A stretch of DNA of 64,000 nt, taken from positions 69,285,399 through 69,349,398 of the forward strand of contig OZ034968.1 of assembly GCA_964030785.1 (NCBI GenBank), written 5' to 3'. The notes beneath the pieces are model-generated. The model saw only the letters and a program-made list of their open reading frames with translations. It did not search any database and had not been told where the DNA came from. This DNA comes from Siderastrea siderea. Its lineage: Eukaryota > Cnidaria > Anthozoa > Scleractinia > Rhizangiidae. Made by a program: the position numbers and the translations under genes. How positions within the stretch are numbered: position 1 is the stretch's first letter; each line of letters starts with the position of its first letter. Below are positions 11,783 to 19,558 of this stretch, piece by piece.

Positions 11783-11887
11783 ATGTCTGGTGAAAACAGG
11801 AAGTTTATGATGAAATGGGACTTTCCCGATGAGTCATCAGATGAACTTGTATTTGAAGTAAAGTTTGTCAGTAAAGTTTGTCAGTAA
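11783..11887 (+). CDS. Possible 34-residue peptide ending in the 13-bp repeat
   Basis: An ATG opens a short acidic frame that runs into the 13-bp tandem repeat and stops there. The CAGGAAGT word recurs three times just before and inside it. It may be the start of a lost gene or chance; only position and composition support it. Confidence 0.15.
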   Translation: MSGENRKFMMKWDFPDESSDELVFEVKFVSKVCQ

Positions 11888-11985
11888 AGTTTGTCAGTAA
11901 AGTTTATCAGTAAAGTTTGTCAGTAAAGTTTGTCAGTAAAGTTTGTCAGTAAAGTTTATCAGTAAAGTTTGTCAGTAAAGTTTGT
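11858..11985. repeat. 13-bp tandem repeat array
   Basis: About ten copies of CAGTAAAGTTTGT; at least two copies read TTTAT instead. A period of 13 is not a multiple of 3, so this is unlikely to be a coding repeat. It lies between the left terminal repeat and the first gene, with nothing equivalent at the right end. Confidence 0.9.
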
Positions 11986-12029
11986 AGTGAACAGAAAAGC
12001 AGACTGTATTTGCGGAACTTGTATTTACA

Positions 12030-12058
12030 TAAAAAAATATCTCATATAATAGTATAGA
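12030..12058 (+). promoter_or_regulatory. Putative early-class motif of the VLTF3-like gene
   Basis: AAAAAAATATCTCATATAAT followed by AGTATAG directly before the ATG. It resembles the ATATAGTA-type motifs before the nuclease, zinc-finger and polymerase genes. Confidence 0.4.
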
Positions 12059-12637
12059 ATGAATTGTAACAAGGAATTACATGATGAACTGAAAGAATCA
12101 GGAGATATTGTTTGTCCTTTTTGTGACCAAAAATTGGAAGATTCTAATGAAAAACCACAAGATCGTTTAGTGAAATATTATTCATGCTGTGATAATCAGT
12201 ATATTATTAACGACGATGGGATGTTAGCATGTCTAAGTTGTGGTATTGTTCAAGGATATAATTATGTGAAAGAATATGTTAATTTTTATGAAAATAGACA
12301 TAAATTTATTAGAAAATCTGTTTACCATCGAGAGTACCACATCAGCAACATATTACTCGATATTGAAGAAAAATATAACATTAAAATATCAAACTGTCAG
12401 AAATATAAGATCGATAGAGTGTTTACAGAGATCGGTAAGGTTCTTAATGAAGTTAATGGTACAAGGAAAAGGATGATTAGCGTAAATTTCATTATGAGAA
12501 AGATATTCAAGATGATGGGAATACCTTACAAAAATATTCCAATTAGTAAATCGAAAAAAACTTTAGCTTTTTATAATAAATATTGGGCTAGTATTATGTC
12601 TCTAATCGGTGATAAAATAAAATCTATTATTGGATGA
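12059..12637 (+). CDS. VLTF3-like late transcription factor
   Basis: 192 residues. Cys pairs at C19-x2-C22, C43/C44 and C58-x2-C61 can form a zinc ribbon. They are followed by YHREYHISNIL (89-99), which resembles the conserved segment after the ribbon in poxvirus VLTF3 and its relatives in large DNA viruses and virophage-like elements. The C-terminal part, a helical FIMRKIFKMMG, a basic link, then a Trp-containing helix, also follows the VLTF3 pattern. VLTF3 proteins activate late viral genes. The gene stands alone on the plus strand at the left edge and converges with the next gene, overlapping it by 11 bp. A generic TFIIB-like zinc ribbon is the main alternative. The call rests on motif reading without a profile search. 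Confidence 0.6.
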   Translation: MNCNKELHDELKESGDIVCPFCDQKLEDSNEKPQDRLVKYYSCCDNQYIINDDGMLACLSCGIVQGYNYVKEYVNFYENRHKFIRKSVYHREYHISNILLDIEEKYNIKISNCQKYKIDRVFTEIGKVLNEVNGTRKRMISVNFIMRKIFKMMGIPYKNIPISKSKKTLAFYNKYWASIMSLIGDKIKSIIG

Positions 12638-13115
12638 ATACCTTATTATATTTCTTTTCAAATTTGTCAGTTAACGGACACATATCTACTATTATATCAT
12701 CAAGAACTTTGACATGATCAAGAAATTCTTTTTCATTATACTCCAGTCCTCTCATAAAGGATCGTAAATGAGTTAAAACCTTTTCATACGTAGTGTACGC
12801 GAATTTACACATCTCGATCTTTCTTTTGTAATTTTTGACCTCTGAATATGTTTTTAGTATAAGCCCTGCGCCTGATATTGATCCAAGTACAGCGGGGTTT
12901 AACGTCAAACCACCAGCCACAGTCCCAGTTACTATCAATACAACAGATCCAATGTTACAAGCCATATTCTTTTTCTTGAAGCTTTTAAATGACTCTTTGT
13001 GGAGCCAGTATTGCTTATGGTAGAATTTGTACAATGCTTTCAACTCAGATATTTGATCTTCTGTTAAATTTTCTGAAACATGGTTCCAATTGAATATTCT
13101 TTCACGTCTAACCAT
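12627..13115 (-). CDS. Polinton membrane protein with glycine-rich hydrophobic segment
   Basis: 162 residues, mostly charged and helical. A hydrophobic Gly/Ala/Val-rich stretch at about residues 52-87 (GSVVLIVTGTVAGG and onward) is long enough for one or two membrane passes. A coiled helical C-terminus follows. I do not recognise the family; the hydrophobic centre loosely recalls apolipoprotein-L-like or pore-forming helices. Its ATG follows TGTAACCATATAATATAT, a weak form of the late-class motif. Possible roles are virion membrane or lysis function, inferred only from layout. The 3' end overlaps the VLTF3-like gene. Confidence 0.55.
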   Translation of the reverse strand: MVRRERIFNWNHVSENLTEDQISELKALYKFYHKQYWLHKESFKSFKKKNMACNIGSVVLIVTGTVAGGLTLNPAVLGSISGAGLILKTYSEVKNYKRKIEMCKFAYTTYEKVLTHLRSFMRGLEYNEKEFLDHVKVLDDIIVDMCPLTDKFEKKYNKVFIQ

Positions 13116-13128
13116 ATATATTATATGG

Positions 13129-13242
13129 TTACATTTTTTCTTTTTTGAACGATTTCTTAATACTGATGTATAATTTTCTAATGTTTCGAACTATTTTTTC
13201 TATATTCTCAATAATTTCGTTGATTAAAGTTGATGTTTTCAT
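13129..13242 (-). CDS. Small basic helical peptide, 37 residues
   Basis: The ATG at 13,242 is preceded by TAATCTAAACAATATAAT, a good match to the late-class motif, which is the main reason to call it. The product alternates Ile/Leu with Lys/Arg/Glu (START: MKTSTLINEIIENIEK) and ends in a Lys-rich tail, so it would form a basic amphipathic helix. It lies between the membrane protein and the fibre gene, all on the minus strand. No family was recognised. Confidence 0.5.
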   Translation of the reverse strand: MKTSTLINEIIENIEKIVRNIRKLYISIKKSFKKEKM

Positions 13243-13260
13243 ATTATATTGTTTAGATTA
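13243..13260 (-). promoter_or_regulatory. Late-class motif before the 37-residue peptide
   Basis: Read on the minus strand: TAATCTAAACAATATAAT directly before ATG. Confidence 0.5.
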
Positions 13261-13369
13261 TTCATTACTCTCAGGCTTTGAGGGAATTTCACTATCAACT
13301 GAGATTGGTTGAATTCGAAAATGTTCCGCATTCTGCTATATTATAAATGAAAATTTTTGTGGAAAGTTA

Positions 13370-15157
13370 TCACGCACTTGTTTGATACTCGATACGAAGT
13401 ATAATTGAGTTGTAACTTTTCCAAATATCATCATTCATATTTAGTTCAAAAGCCAAAATCCCGGACGAAGACATTTGGAAAGAATTTAGGTTTATTGTCT
13501 GATACCACCCACTTTTTTTTGAGGTAAAATTTCTTGAAGAGCTTAGAGTTCCAGTAAAAAAATTCCGTAAAGATGTTTTGAGTTTCAAAGATATTTTTTT
13601 GTGTCTATGTACAGTGACATGAGAAGAAGAAGAAGTGATTGGACGCGTACAATATATATCCATATTTTTCAAAATCGCTTCACCCGGCAATGACATTATT
13701 TCGGCACCATTTAAAACAAAATTTTTGTCCCCTTTTGTTGAATTTAAAAAACCGTTTATGTGGTGAATGGAAGAGCGTAGTTGGTGTCCGTTTAAAGACA
13801 AATCTGTTTGCATTACCATTTTACCATTTTCTACAACGTACGCCGTATCATACACATCCGAGTCTACATTACTCTGTGATCCTTTGACTCCATATACAAT
13901 CAAATAACCAACTCCTTGAGTGGAGCTACTTGCAGTGCCCTGACAATGCATGTCAATGTAAATGTATTCGGGAGGAGTTATGCTCCACTTATGTAAGTGA
14001 ACAATCGATCTACTGTAATTAATAAACAGCTTAGTTGATTGTTGACCAATATTTAGTGAAGTGGAAACGACACTCACTGACAAATTTGTTGTGCTTGGAG
14101 GGAAAAATTCAATAGCCAAAGTGTACTCGCCTTCTGGAAGTTTGAACATGTTAAAGCCAATGCGAGAAGAATACTCATTTTGAGCGTCTTTCCCCATTTT
14201 AAATTTATAAGCTTTTTTGTTGACATTGTGGAGGGAACCAGAAAAGTCAACAATGCCATCAACTATTATGTTGTTTTCACTTGAAGATTCATCGGCATTT
14301 TCCATGAGATACCTGAAAACGTCTTTCTTGTTAGTTGAGCTGGTGATGTGAGACTCCTTGATTTTTGTGTCAAAGTAAGTTTTCAACCCTACAGTCACAT
14401 CACCTTTGGCGGCATGTACCTTACTGCTGACATAGCCGACATTAGCTGCTGATTTTACGTCTTTGTCATCGGTGTTCAAGTTGATTATTGTTTTTTCATT
14501 TAAATTCAAGTTTCCAGTCATATTGTTGGTGCCATCAACTTTGAGAAACTTTTTTTGTGTCATGTCATCAATTCTGTTGTTAACAAACTCGACACATGCG
14601 GCGTCTCTTTGGTTTGATGGAAGATCAAGATTGATAATTGAATTATTTTTCATATCAATATCAGATCCTTTATCCAGTTTTTTTTCAAGCTGATTTTCGA
14701 CATACTTTTTATTAACACAATGGTCTGAATTAACTGGATCTTTCACATTTGTGATGAAATTATTGTTCATGTCAATATGTTGCTCCATTCGACCTCCTTC
14801 CTTCTTTGACAAGAATATCTCTCTTTGCGATTCATAACTGATAACCTTGTTGAGATTACCTTGAACTGGGTAATTGTCTTTTGGGACAACAAGCGACCCT
14901 GTCATCGTATCACCTGTTTTTAGCATGAATTTAGATGTATCCACACTTGGAATCTTAGCTATTTCACTATCTAACTGACTTTTTGTAACCACATCATTAT
15001 TATTGGTTCCTTGTTTTACATTCACTAATTTTTTATTCTGCATATCATAATCATTATTAGCATCTAATTTAAATCCAATACCAGGTAAACCTCTTGAACC
15101 TATCTTACCTAGTCCTTGAGAATCATCATGATTAAGGATACCGTTAGTATAACTCAT
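13370..15157 (-). CDS. Fibre-like virion protein with tail-fibre repeats
   Basis: 595 residues. A short collagen-like stretch (GSRGLPGIGF, about 20-29) is followed by repeats with DMxNxxIxN(V/L) cores at about 36, 128 and 168, two MTGxL repeats (about 85 and 213) and CVxxxYV/FV links. These are the repeat types seen in trimeric phage tail-fibre shafts. The C-terminal half (about 290-595) is beta-rich and would be the head. Fibre-type proteins bind the host cell in adenoviruses and phages; the same role here is inferred. It follows the ATPase gene on the minus strand, and the ATPase stop codon lies inside its late-class motif. Confidence 0.65.
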   Translation of the reverse strand: MSYTNGILNHDDSQGLGKIGSRGLPGIGFKLDANNDYDMQNKKLVNVKQGTNNNDVVTKSQLDSEIAKIPSVDTSKFMLKTGDTMTGSLVVPKDNYPVQGNLNKVISYESQREIFLSKKEGGRMEQHIDMNNNFITNVKDPVNSDHCVNKKYVENQLEKKLDKGSDIDMKNNSIINLDLPSNQRDAACVEFVNNRIDDMTQKKFLKVDGTNNMTGNLNLNEKTIINLNTDDKDVKSAANVGYVSSKVHAAKGDVTVGLKTYFDTKIKESHITSSTNKKDVFRYLMENADESSSENNIIVDGIVDFSGSLHNVNKKAYKFKMGKDAQNEYSSRIGFNMFKLPEGEYTLAIEFFPPSTTNLSVSVVSTSLNIGQQSTKLFINYSRSIVHLHKWSITPPEYIYIDMHCQGTASSSTQGVGYLIVYGVKGSQSNVDSDVYDTAYVVENGKMVMQTDLSLNGHQLRSSIHHINGFLNSTKGDKNFVLNGAEIMSLPGEAILKNMDIYCTRPITSSSSHVTVHRHKKISLKLKTSLRNFFTGTLSSSRNFTSKKSGWYQTINLNSFQMSSSGILAFELNMNDDIWKSYNSIILRIEYQTSA

Positions 15158-15176
15158 ATAATATTAGTTTAGATTT
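15158..15176 (-). promoter_or_regulatory. Late-class motif of the fibre gene
   Basis: Read on the minus strand: AATCTAAACTAATATTAT, then ATG. The TAA inside ATCTAAAC is also the stop codon of the upstream ATPase gene. Confidence 0.55.
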
Positions 15177-15810
15177 TTTCATCGAAATTTCGGGCTACCT
15201 TTTTTTTGACCTTATCAACATACAAAAAACTATATGGATCCTTAGTAGCTTTCTGATAATCTGATTTATTTATGTTCAGTTCTCGGCAAATCATCGATTG
15301 CTCGTTTATAGAAGGAAAATCAAAAACACCAAAATGTGTACTATTCAGTCTTATTGATTTATCGGTTCCGTAATAGCTTTGACTCAAATATATACAACAA
15401 CAATTTTTATTTCTAGAATTGGTAAAGTAGTCTCGTATCCGTTCGTCATTTTTCTTACCTGTATTCAAATAGTCATCAAATATGATTAATTTTTGGTTTT
15501 CATCAGACAAATCTGTGAGAGGGATGATGTCATCATTACTTGCTTCTATCACGTCATAACCGACCTCTTTTGATATTGGTTCAAGAGATTTTAACAGATG
15601 CTTATATTTGCTTTGTTGGAGATTGCGAGCGTAAAGATATATTTTATCAAAATAGAGAAGCCTATATATCATATCAAGCAAAAGGTTAGTCTTGCCACCA
15701 CCAGAGGGAGCACAAATAAGCATCCTGAAACATCGGTTTGGCATGAAACTCTTTAATTGAACAAAATCGTTGTTTTCATCATCTTGAATGTCGTAATTTT
15801 GTATCTTCAT
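15169..15810 (-). CDS. A32/FtsK-HerA-like genome packaging ATPase
   Basis: 213 residues. Walker A APSGGGKT at 34-41, Walker B KLIIFDD at 107-113, and a Gln-containing strand CCCIYLSQSYYGTD at about 137-150 match the poxvirus A32-type packaging ATPases found in all Polintons. It would drive the linear genome into the capsid. The length is normal for Polinton ATPases. It is divergent from the plus-strand gene at 15,939. Its ATG is preceded by a weak AACATAATATCAT motif. Confidence 0.9.
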   Translation of the reverse strand: MKIQNYDIQDDENNDFVQLKSFMPNRCFRMLICAPSGGGKTNLLLDMIYRLLYFDKIYLYARNLQQSKYKHLLKSLEPISKEVGYDVIEASNDDIIPLTDLSDENQKLIIFDDYLNTGKKNDERIRDYFTNSRNKNCCCIYLSQSYYGTDKSIRLNSTHFGVFDFPSINEQSMICRELNINKSDYQKATKDPYSFLYVDKVKKKVARNFDEKI

Positions 15811-15920
15811 ATGATATTATGTTATACAATTTTATCGTATTGCGACACGCTATGCGACACGCTATGCGAGCGTTTTTATATATGATAACCCTAATTTTTC
15901 CGAACAAAATACGAAATTTT

Positions 15921-15938
15921 ATGTAAACAAATGATATA
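15921..15938 (+). promoter_or_regulatory. Late-class motif variant
   Basis: ATGTAAACAAATGATATA directly before the ATG of the 333-residue gene; the TGTAAAC form of the TCTAAAC motif. Confidence 0.4.
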
Positions 15939-16940
15939 ATGAGTTTACTCAAATGGAAAGAAATGGCTGAGAAACGATCCGAGCTTGGTAAAAAGATTAA
16001 CACAGTAAGAGATACAATAAAACAAAAAAAGATATCTGATCAAATGGGTGAAGTCGAGGCAGAGAAACTTTTCAAACCTATAACATCTGAGTTAAAGGAA
16101 CTTACAGCCCCAAAAGCACCGTTGAGAAGATTGGTAAAGAAAAAGCGACCTGTTCCAGATTATGGAATAGCTATTGATGATGAAGTGCCTGATTATGGAT
16201 TGGACGATTTGTTTGATCAACCTGTTTTACCTGAAAACGAGAAACAATTGGTTCCAAAACCTCCATCTTATGAAGATGTCATTGAGGATTTAGCATCAGG
16301 TAAAAAACAAATGTATATAGATCCAGAATACATGTATGAACCAGAAGATCTTCCTCCAGAATACGAAGAAGAAGTACCAGATTACGAAATTCTTGAAGAG
16401 GATAGAATAAATCAAACTTTAGATCAACTTCAAATACCGAATTATGATGATATTGAATTACAACTTCAACAAGAAGATATGAATGACAAAAAGAGGAAAT
16501 CTTATCTTACCAAAACCCTTAAAAAGGCTAAAGAGAAACGGCAACAACTTTCTGGATATTCGATGAATATTACTAAAAAATTAAATAGTGGCTCAATCAC
16601 TGAAGCTGAGGCTCAATATCAAAGAAAAATTATTCAAGATACAAGAAAGGTTCTGACTGATTATATGAATTACCATCAACAAAAACTCCAAAAACTCAAA
16701 TCTATTAAAGGATCTGGTTTGAAGAAAAAAACAAAAAGAGGTGGACAGGTAATGTTTTTCAATAATCCAACAGAAATGATGAAAAAACTTGAACTGATTA
16801 TAGGATCAAAGGTTGCCGGTAATAATAGCATAGAGCTAAGAAACACAGGTGTTGCACTTCTCGACATCTTGTTGAGAAATTCAATACTCAATAAGCCACA
16901 ATACAACAAAATATACAAAAACTATTTTAGTCTAAACTAA
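15939..16940 (+). CDS. Polinton virion-associated protein with two PPxY motifs
   Basis: 333 residues. The N-terminus is helical and charged; the middle is very acidic and rich in PDYG repeats. Two PPxY motifs occur, PPSY (about 108-111) and PPEY (about 139-142). A Lys/Gly linker leads to a conserved-looking C-terminal helix pair (about 275-333). PPxY motifs bind WW-domain ubiquitin ligases, and adenovirus protein VI carries one used in intracellular trafficking. The gene sits directly before the penton-like and capsid genes, so a structural or entry-accessory role is likely. Its stop codon overlaps the promoter motif of the next gene. Function is inferred from motif and position only. Confidence 0.6.
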   Translation: MSLLKWKEMAEKRSELGKKINTVRDTIKQKKISDQMGEVEAEKLFKPITSELKELTAPKAPLRRLVKKKRPVPDYGIAIDDEVPDYGLDDLFDQPVLPENEKQLVPKPPSYEDVIEDLASGKKQMYIDPEYMYEPEDLPPEYEEEVPDYEILEEDRINQTLDQLQIPNYDDIELQLQQEDMNDKKRKSYLTKTLKKAKEKRQQLSGYSMNITKKLNSGSITEAEAQYQRKIIQDTRKVLTDYMNYHQQKLQKLKSIKGSGLKKKTKRGGQVMFFNNPTEMMKKLELIIGSKVAGNNSIELRNTGVALLDILLRNSILNKPQYNKIYKNYFSLN

Positions 16941-16948
16941 TCATATAA
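16931..16948 (+). promoter_or_regulatory. Late-class motif of the minor capsid gene
   Basis: TCTAAACTAATCATATAA directly before ATG. It contains the TAA stop of the upstream gene. Confidence 0.6.
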
Positions 16949-17710
16949 ATGAATAGACAACTTGTATTATCCAGTCATATCGTCAAAGGTATAAGTGGTA
17001 ATAAACCATCAGATTTCACAATCAAATACAGTAATCCGATAATACTGGATTCAAACAGACAATATGAAATCGGCCTAGATCGAATCATTTCGATGTCATT
17101 CACTTGGTTTAATGTGACAAGGGAACTTGATAATCAGAAAATAAGATATTCGTCTGATAGTGGTACTAATTGGACGGAAATTATATTCAACCCAGGAGTA
17201 TGGAATTACATTGATTTTGACAATTTAATCAAAGAAAAAACAAAAACAGGAACCTCATCAAACCCTCAATATCCAATCACTCTGGAGTTTAACGATACTG
17301 TATTCAGGACAATAATAACACTAGCCTCAAATTACAGATTAGATCTTACTCAAAGTAATTTTAATGATCTTATTGGTTTCAATAAAAAGATTCTAACAAG
17401 TAGTGTAAATGTTGGAGATTACATTCCTAATCTCTCACAAGACAGAGAAATATTGAATGTTCATTGTGATTTGATAAGTGATAGTCTTGTCGATGGTGAA
17501 GAGTCAGATATTATATATAGTTTCAGTACCTCAACTCTCACCCCGAGTTATAGTTTCACACAAGAGCCTCGACGAGTACAGTTCAATCCAGTCAATAAAA
17601 ATACGATTCATAAAATTCGGATTTATATCACCGACGGCAAACGAAGAATCATTGATCTTAATCATAGTGACACTTCATTCAGTTTGATTTTAAGAGAGAA
17701 GAGAGATTAA
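16949..17710 (+). CDS. Minor capsid (penton-like) single jelly-roll protein
   Basis: 253 residues. The opening pattern (KPSDFTIKYSNPIILD, then YEIGLDRI, then W.N......NQKI) matches the Polinton minor capsid protein, a single jelly-roll penton at the capsid vertices. The rest is beta-rich, as expected. It lies two genes before the major capsid gene, the usual neighbourhood. It begins 9 bp after the previous stop and has its own late-class motif. Confidence 0.75.
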   Translation: MNRQLVLSSHIVKGISGNKPSDFTIKYSNPIILDSNRQYEIGLDRIISMSFTWFNVTRELDNQKIRYSSDSGTNWTEIIFNPGVWNYIDFDNLIKEKTKTGTSSNPQYPITLEFNDTVFRTIITLASNYRLDLTQSNFNDLIGFNKKILTSSVNVGDYIPNLSQDREILNVHCDLISDSLVDGEESDIIYSFSTSTLTPSYSFTQEPRRVQFNPVNKNTIHKIRIYITDGKRRIIDLNHSDTSFSLILREKRD

Positions 17711-17728
17711 TCTAACTAATAGTTATAG
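17711..17728 (+). promoter_or_regulatory. Late-class motif
   Basis: TCTAACTAATAGTTATAG directly before the ATG of the 123-residue basic protein. Confidence 0.5.
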
Positions 17729-18100
17729 ATGGTATCATATGAATATAAACGTGTATATCACCCGAAACTAGGTCGTTTTGTTTATAAGCATAAAGGATCT
17801 GGGATTATTGTTGATAACATATTCAAACCAGTTGGAAGGGTGTTAAGTAAAGTTCCAGAAAAGGTTTTAAAACCTTTTGCCAAAAAAGCGCTTGAATCTG
17901 GTATTTCACATGCTGGAGACAAACTTGGAAAAAAAGCAGCTGAAAAAAGCGGAGAGCTTATTATGAGAAAATTACACGGTTTAACTAAACAATCAATGAA
18001 TAAAACCATGAAACCAACCAAACCTACTAAACCAAAACAAGAAGAAGATTACAACACAATTCTGAATAGACTTATATCTGGTACTGGATTAAGACGATAA
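17729..18100 (+). CDS. Small basic virion protein
   Basis: 123 residues, strongly basic. A central amphipathic part (about 28-80) with Lys/Gly/Ala recalls small adenovirus core or membrane-active peptides (pX/pVI type). A Lys/Pro/Thr linker leads to a short end DYNTILNRLISGTGLRR. The position between penton-like and major capsid genes and the late-class motif support a virion role. No family assignment is firm. Confidence 0.55.
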   Translation: MVSYEYKRVYHPKLGRFVYKHKGSGIIVDNIFKPVGRVLSKVPEKVLKPFAKKALESGISHAGDKLGKKAAEKSGELIMRKLHGLTKQSMNKTMKPTKPTKPKQEEDYNTILNRLISGTGLRR

Positions 18101-18101
18101 A

Positions 18102-18167
18102 ATGTTATTAAAAAGTGAATTTTATCCAATTATAAATAGACTAGCAAGTGGGAAATGGTTTATATAA
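18102..18167 (+). CDS. Possible 21-residue peptide resembling the preceding C-terminus
   Basis: Opens one base after the previous stop and contains FYPIINRLASG, which resembles YNTILNRLISG at the end of the preceding protein. The 15-bp AAAAAGTGAATTTTA also recurs before and after it. It looks like a partial tandem duplication; whether it is translated is unknown. Confidence 0.25.
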   Translation: MLLKSEFYPIINRLASGKWFI

Positions 18168-18180
18168 AAAGTGAATTTTA

Positions 18181-18198
18181 TCTAAACTACTCATATAA
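18181..18198 (+). promoter_or_regulatory. Late-class motif of the major capsid gene
   Basis: TCTAAACTACTCATATAA directly before ATG, nearly identical to the motif at 16,931. Confidence 0.6.
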
Positions 18199-19488
18199 AT
18201 GAGTTTCAGAACAAATGAAAATCTACAACGATATGAATACGTTCGTTTCCATTTGGATAATGTCATTGAGCAACCTGCTAACAATCAAAGCCAGAAAAAG
18301 ACAGGTTACAGATTCACAATAAACGATAGGTCGACTATGTTCGATTTTTTTAATGGGTATTTCGAAGTAACTAAAGAGCTTCAAAAAAGGGCAGATGGTG
18401 CTGGATATGCTGCAGCAGATCGCATCACAATGATAAACGGATCTCACAGTCTAATCAGACATATGGTTATTAAATCGTCTGGTAAAATAGTATACGAGAG
18501 TGATAATTTACATAGAATTACGAATGTCAAAAATCTACTTGAATACAGTGATGACTTCAGTCGATCCGTTGGAAAGAATTCGTTCTGGTATCTTGATACT
18601 GATGGAACAACAGCAGATACTAACACAGGTTTTGAGGCACGTCGTATTTTAACCCAAGCAGTACAAAACAACGGTGGTGGGGGAGCTAAAAGTATTAATG
18701 AGATGCTTCCATTAAACAGATACAGCTTTTTTCAAGAATTAGAAAGAAAAATGTTGCCTCCGATGCAGCTCACAATTGAACTTACATTAAACGAAGACAG
18801 TGAACTGATTCACATGGCAAATGGCACAGACCCTGGTCGTGTTGTAGTAAAGAGATTGTATCTTTGGCTCCCAAGATTAATCCCAAAAGACAGCATGTAT
18901 AGTAATTTCGTTTCAGAGTTTCTCAAGCCAACAACCTGGACATATATGCGAGATCTCTACAATCAGTCAGCAAATACCAGAGCTGTTCAGAATATGTTTC
19001 AAATCAGTCCAGCTATCGATGACGTTAAACATGTTTTTATATATCTCCAGAGGACAGACGCACCAAATAATGATGAAGCAGAGAGGAGTCCGTATTTGTT
19101 TGACACTTTCAAGTTGAATGCAGCTAATGCTAATAGCTCTCTATCAAACTGCAGGCTTGAATATGGGAATAATGTTTTTTACCCAGAGCTGGAATATGAT
19201 GCAGATTCTAAAATACGGGTATTCAATGATCTCATGTCATATGCATTTCGTAAGAACGATTACAATTCAGGAACACAGCTTAATGTATCCAATTTCACTA
19301 GTTTGTATGGATTATTGTATTTCGATTTGTCATATCAGAAAGAGGTAGTGACGAGAGATCCTAAACAGTTGATTCTCCATTATCGTCTCAATGTAGCCCC
19401 AGCAGCAAACGTCCGAGCTCATAGCATCGTATTTTACGAGAGTGAGGTTGTTGTTAAGACAGTTGGAAACGAATTGATGATAGTTTAA
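18199..19488 (+). CDS. Major capsid protein (double jelly-roll)
   Basis: 429 residues, beginning with a segment (YEYVRFHLDNVIEQP, then FDFFNGYFEV) typical of the Polinton hexon-like capsid protein. Two beta-rich halves are joined by a helical, Asn/Gly-rich linker, with a conserved-looking WLPRLIPKDSMY stretch near the middle. Proteins of this family form trimeric capsomers of icosahedral virions. The length is a little below the usual range for the family but no domain seems missing. It is the central gene of the structural block. Confidence 0.88.
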   Translation: MSFRTNENLQRYEYVRFHLDNVIEQPANNQSQKKTGYRFTINDRSTMFDFFNGYFEVTKELQKRADGAGYAAADRITMINGSHSLIRHMVIKSSGKIVYESDNLHRITNVKNLLEYSDDFSRSVGKNSFWYLDTDGTTADTNTGFEARRILTQAVQNNGGGGAKSINEMLPLNRYSFFQELERKMLPPMQLTIELTLNEDSELIHMANGTDPGRVVVKRLYLWLPRLIPKDSMYSNFVSEFLKPTTWTYMRDLYNQSANTRAVQNMFQISPAIDDVKHVFIYLQRTDAPNNDEAERSPYLFDTFKLNAANANSSLSNCRLEYGNNVFYPELEYDADSKIRVFNDLMSYAFRKNDYNSGTQLNVSNFTSLYGLLYFDLSYQKEVVTRDPKQLILHYRLNVAPAANVRAHSIVFYESEVVVKTVGNELMIV

Positions 19489-19543
19489 ATAAGTTTTACA
19501 TCGATGAAAATTTAAATGAATATGTTTTTTAAAATAGAATTTA

Positions 19544-19558
19544 TCTAACATATAATAT
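19544..19558 (+). promoter_or_regulatory. Late-class motif
   Basis: TCTAACATATAATAT directly before the ATG of the pVI/pX-like gene. Confidence 0.5.

Noticed and set aside
13260..13369. A coding-looking minus-strand stretch without a start between the fibre gene and the 37-residue gene
   Set aside because: It has no ATG in frame and a stop directly upstream; not enough to call a gene.
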